A stretch of 7,935 nt of DNA, taken from NCBI GenBank assembly GCA_046153875.1, contig JBJXFE010000005.1, positions 1 to 7,935 of the forward strand, given 5' to 3'. Each line of letters starts with the position of its first letter. Positions within the stretch are counted from its first letter, which is position 1. Positions 6,708-7,935 of the stretch are shown here, piece by piece. Below the pieces are notes generated by a model, which was not told where the DNA came from, did not search any database, and worked only from the letters and a program-made list of their open reading frames with translations. This stretch comes from JBJXFE01 sp046153875. GTDB taxonomy: Bacteria; Planctomycetota; Phycisphaerae; Phycisphaerales; UBA1924. The position numbers and the translations under genes were made by a program.

Positions 6708-7514
6708 ATGCCTCGGCCTGGCGCAGGGCCACGCCCGGAACCCACACCGGGCCGAAGTCCGGTGCCACATGCCATCACTCGTGGCACCGCCCTTCCGGGC
6801 GGTGATTCCTCCCGCGCCATCGCTCTCCCGGGCGATGCCTCTTCACCCACCCCCACCTCCGCCCCGCGCCTCGTCATCCGCCACGGCGCCAACCTGCCGC
6901 ACTGGCGACGCGAGGGCGAAACGTATGCCGTGACGTTCCGCTTGGCGGACAGCCTTCCTCAGGAGGTGCTCATCCGCTGGACGGGCGAGCGTGACCACAC
7001 CGTCCGGCGCGCCGAGCAGTTAGGACGACCTCTGTCCGATGCCGAGCTGCGCCGTCTCCGCGAGCTTCATTCCGAACGGGTCGAGAAGTGGCTCGACCAA
7101 GGGCATGGCTCATGCGCTCTCCGCGATCCGCGCATCGCCCGCCTCGTTCGCGACGCCCTCATGTACTTCGACGGCCAACGCTACGACCTGCTGGCATGGT
7201 GCATCATGCCCAATCACGTGCACGCCGCGCTGCGCCCCCACGCGGACCAAGAGCTCTCGAAAATCCTCCTCTCCTGGAAAGGGTTCACAGGAAAACGAGC
7301 GCGCGAGATGCTCGGCGGACAGGGAGCGTTCTGGCAGAAGGAGTCGTACGACCACATCGTCCGCGATGCCAGGGACTTGGACCGCAGTATCCGTTACATC
7401 CTCGCAAACCCCGCGGCCGCCGGTCTTGTGGACTGGCCCTGGGTCGGCGCAGGTGATGCCATCGGTACCACCGCGCTCGTCCGTGGCACCGCCCTTCCGG
7501 GCGGTGAGTACTGA
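6708..7514 (+). CDS. REP-associated tyrosine transposase (RAYT), Y1/HUH family
   Basis: Single-strand DNA nuclease/transposase related to IS200/IS605 TnpA; RAYTs are thought to recognise and mobilise REP palindromes. The start at 6708 (268 residues) is preferred for its AGGAG 8 bases upstream. An ATG at 6657 (285 residues) has only a weak GGTG-type site, and a GTG at 6762 is also in frame. The conserved domain begins near LPHWRREGETYAVTFRLADSLP (nt about 6888). The HUH motif is in CIMPNHVHAALRP (H170 and H172, codons from 7215), and the catalytic Tyr is Y214 in WQKESYDHIVRD (codon 7347-7349). RYILANPAAAGLVDWPW is the usual C-terminal signature. Residues 1 to about 60 and the last 10 are low-complexity and largely translated REP sequence (RGTALPGG at both ends). 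All catalytic residues are present, so the gene is probably functional. It is surrounded by six matching REP hairpins and one divergent one. Confidence 0.85.
   Translation: MPRPGAGPRPEPTPGRSPVPHAITRGTALPGGDSSRAIALPGDASSPTPTSAPRLVIRHGANLPHWRREGETYAVTFRLADSLPQEVLIRWTGERDHTVRRAEQLGRPLSDAELRRLRELHSERVEKWLDQGHGSCALRDPRIARLVRDALMYFDGQRYDLLAWCIMPNHVHAALRPHADQELSKILLSWKGFTGKRAREMLGGQGAFWQKESYDHIVRDARDLDRSIRYILANPAAAGLVDWPWVGAGDAIGTTALVRGTALPGGEY
6745..6768 (-). repeat. REP palindrome A (inverted orientation, inside RAYT 5' coding region)
   Basis: On the minus strand, GTGG (6768-6765) precedes CACCGGAC, loop TTCG, GCCCGGTG. The stem has one A/C mismatch. The inner stem bases differ from copies 1-4, with GG in place of CC on the left arm and CC in place of GG on the right apart from the mismatch. 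It is transcribed within the RAYT reading frame. Confidence 0.75.
6781..6804 (+). repeat. REP palindrome 3 (inside RAYT 5' coding region)
   Basis: GTGG (6781-6784) is followed by the same 20-base hairpin as copies 1 and 2 (6785-6804) and then GAT. It is translated in the RAYT frame as part of RGTALPGGD. With palindrome A it forms a back-to-back inverted pair with a 12-base spacer. Confidence 0.8.
6818..6837. repeat. Divergent REP-like hairpin
   Basis: Stem CATCGCTC / GGGCGATG with loop TCCC: again 8 + 4 + 8 bases, with a compensated C-G to T-A change at pair 3 and one G-T wobble. It has no GTGG at its 5' side. It is translated as AIALPGD, a variant of the TALPGG peptide. It is probably an old, decayed copy of the same family. 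Confidence 0.5.
7483..7506 (+). repeat. REP palindrome 4 (overlaps the RAYT 3' end)
   Basis: GTGG (7483-7486) precedes the standard hairpin (7487-7506, stem CACCGCCC / GGGCGGTG, loop TTCC). It encodes RGTALPGG near the C-terminus of the RAYT, whose stop follows 8 bases later. It forms a REPIN-like pair with the inverted copy at 7520-7543. Confidence 0.85.
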
Positions 7515-7519
7515 CCGAT

Positions 7520-7543
7520 CACCGGGCAGAAGCCCGGTGCCAC
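7520..7543 (-). repeat. REP palindrome B (inverted), right half of a REPIN-like pair
   Basis: On the minus strand, GTGG (7543-7540) precedes CACCGGGC, loop TTCT, GCCCGGTG, then GAT. The 8-bp stem is perfect. Compared with copies 1-4, stem pairs 6 and 7 are both flipped from C-G to G-C, keeping the pairing. It faces copy 4 across 13 bases. Confidence 0.85.
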
Positions 7544-7622
7544 AGCTGTCCGCATGGGTGGGCCGTGACGGGACCACGTGGTATCTCGATCACCACAGCG
7601 CCGGCAGGCACATCGTCACTGG

Positions 7623-7628
7623 TACGAT
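7623..7628 (+). promoter_or_regulatory. Possible -10 box for the mrr remnant
   Basis: GGTACGATCCCC contains TACGAT 19 bases before the ATG at 7648 and matches the TAC..T plus pyrimidine pattern before other genes here. A 10-bp perfect palindrome, ACCACGTGGT (7573-7582), lies about 40 bases upstream of it. No -35 box is evident. Confidence 0.3.
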
Positions 7629-7636
7629 CCCCGTTC

Positions 7637-7641
7637 AGGAG
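7637..7641 (+). promoter_or_regulatory. Ribosome binding site of the mrr remnant
   Basis: AGGAG lies 6 bases before the ATG at 7648. It fixes the gene start there rather than at earlier starts in the same open frame, which overlap the RAYT gene. Confidence 0.6.
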
Positions 7642-7647
7642 CTTCAC

Positions 7648-7815
7648 ATGCCGGTGCCCGGATACCAGGAGTTCATGCTGCCTCTGCTCAGACTCGCGGC
7701 TGATGGCAGTGAGCACACGGTCAACGAAGCCATGGACGTCCTGGCCAGGCAGTTGAGAATCGCTGATTCCGACCGTGAAGCGATGCTGCCGAGCGGCACG
7801 CAGACCCGGTACTAG
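7648..7815 (+). pseudogene. mrr: Mrr-type restriction endonuclease, N-terminal remnant cut off by an insertion
   Basis: The 55 codons encode MPVPGYQEFMLPLLRLAADG and onward to LPSGTQTRY, then TAG. This matches the start of the Mrr_N winged-helix DNA-binding domain (family pattern: PxYQxxMLPLLxLLADG ... LPSGxQxxxxNRVxWAxxYL). The match is lost at the point where family members continue with NRVxWA, and the stop codon sits at the edge of a probable IS end. The rest of Mrr_N and the whole nuclease domain (about 250 residues in intact Mrr) are missing from the window. Intact Mrr proteins cut modified (methylated) DNA. The fragment keeps its Shine-Dalgarno and candidate promoter, so interruption is probably recent. 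The remainder may lie on the other side of the insertion. Confidence 0.65.
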
Positions 7816-7935
7816 AGCCTATCCCGAAACCGTTGTCGAGCTGGCGCGTATGACTCTGCACGATGCTGAGACTCACGGACGAGCAGTTGGATTGGCTGGT
7901 GGAGCGTGTGCCTGATGCGCCGGTGAGCCCGCTGG
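7816..7935 (+). mobile_element. Probable left end of an IS5-like insertion sequence (runs off the window)
   Basis: Immediately after the mrr stop the sequence GAGCCTATCCCGAAACCG (7816-7833) looks like an IS5-superfamily terminal inverted repeat (a G-rich start followed by CCTATCCCGAAA). A transposase start follows about 30 bases later. The exact boundary (7813-7817) and the target duplication cannot be set without the other end. Confidence 0.5.
7863..7935 (+). CDS. IS5-like transposase, first 24 codons (3' end outside window)
   Basis: ATG at 7863 opens MLRLTDEQLDWLVERVPDAP and continues VSPL to the window edge. The pattern 'LTDEQ(W/L)xxLxxxxP' followed by Pro-rich residues is typical of the N-terminus (helix-turn-helix part) of IS5/IS4-group DDE transposases. 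The DDE catalytic residues would lie beyond the window. An upstream ATG at 7850 is in a different frame and stops after 21 codons. There is no strong Shine-Dalgarno sequence. The family call rests on only 24 residues and the adjacent terminal repeat. Confidence 0.5.
   Translation, partial: MLRLTDEQLDWLVERVPDAPVSPL

Noticed and set aside
6595..6933. 112-codon frame with repeated APPFRAV peptides
   Set aside because: The peptides are the REP palindromes read in another frame; there is no domain and the frame conflicts with the RAYT gene.
6595..7543. CRISPR array
   Set aside because: The repeats are short palindromes in both orientations with irregular spacing, and one coding gene lies between them. 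There are no spacers of constant length and no cas genes.
7039..7815. 258-codon frame spanning the RAYT gene and the mrr remnant, as if one fused protein
   Set aside because: The part before 7515 is an out-of-frame shadow of the RAYT. Only the part from 7648, with its own AGGAG and the Mrr_N match, is real.

Overview
This GC-rich window (roughly 70% by eye) looks like bacterial chromosome, most likely from a planctomycete of the Phycisphaerae type. That is an inference from three things: a small secreted protein with a PEP-CTERM-like tail of the 'PAPG ... RRRR' form, a large secreted zinc metalloprotease of the DUF5117/DUF4953 kind, and the general codon style. Nothing in the window proves the taxon.

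Left part (1-6593), ordinary chromosomal genes. The 3' end of a sensor histidine kinase (+) converges, with 8 bases between the stop codons, on a leucyl aminopeptidase of family M17 (-). Upstream of the aminopeptidase on the same strand lies a small exported PEP-CTERM-like protein (-). It is divergent from a HIT-domain protein resembling Ap4A phosphorylase (+), followed by a 958-residue secreted metalloprotease with a complete metzincin motif (+). These genes do not form an obvious pathway. Several share a promoter-like box of the form TACACT/TACAAT followed by pyrimidines, and in front of the HIT gene it is placed as if the message were leaderless.

Right part (6594-7935), an accessory patch. 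Immediately after the metalloprotease stop comes a cluster of short palindromes with an 8-bp stem and a 4-base loop, most of them preceded by GTGG. They surround and penetrate a REP-associated tyrosine transposase (RAYT) gene with an intact HUH motif and catalytic-tyrosine region. Six palindromes share a TTCN loop and an outer CACCG...CGGTG stem, with paired (compensated) base changes in the inner stem. Two of them form an inverted GTGG...CCAC pair (a REPIN) just downstream of the transposase domain. Both ends of the transposase reading frame are made of translated REP sequence (peptide RGTALPGG at each end). This self-contained REP/RAYT module is the most interesting content of the window.

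Beyond it is the start of an mrr-type restriction gene. Its own Shine-Dalgarno sequence and 55 N-terminal codons are intact, then it stops abruptly where a probable IS5-like element begins. The first 24 codons of that element's transposase run off the window end.
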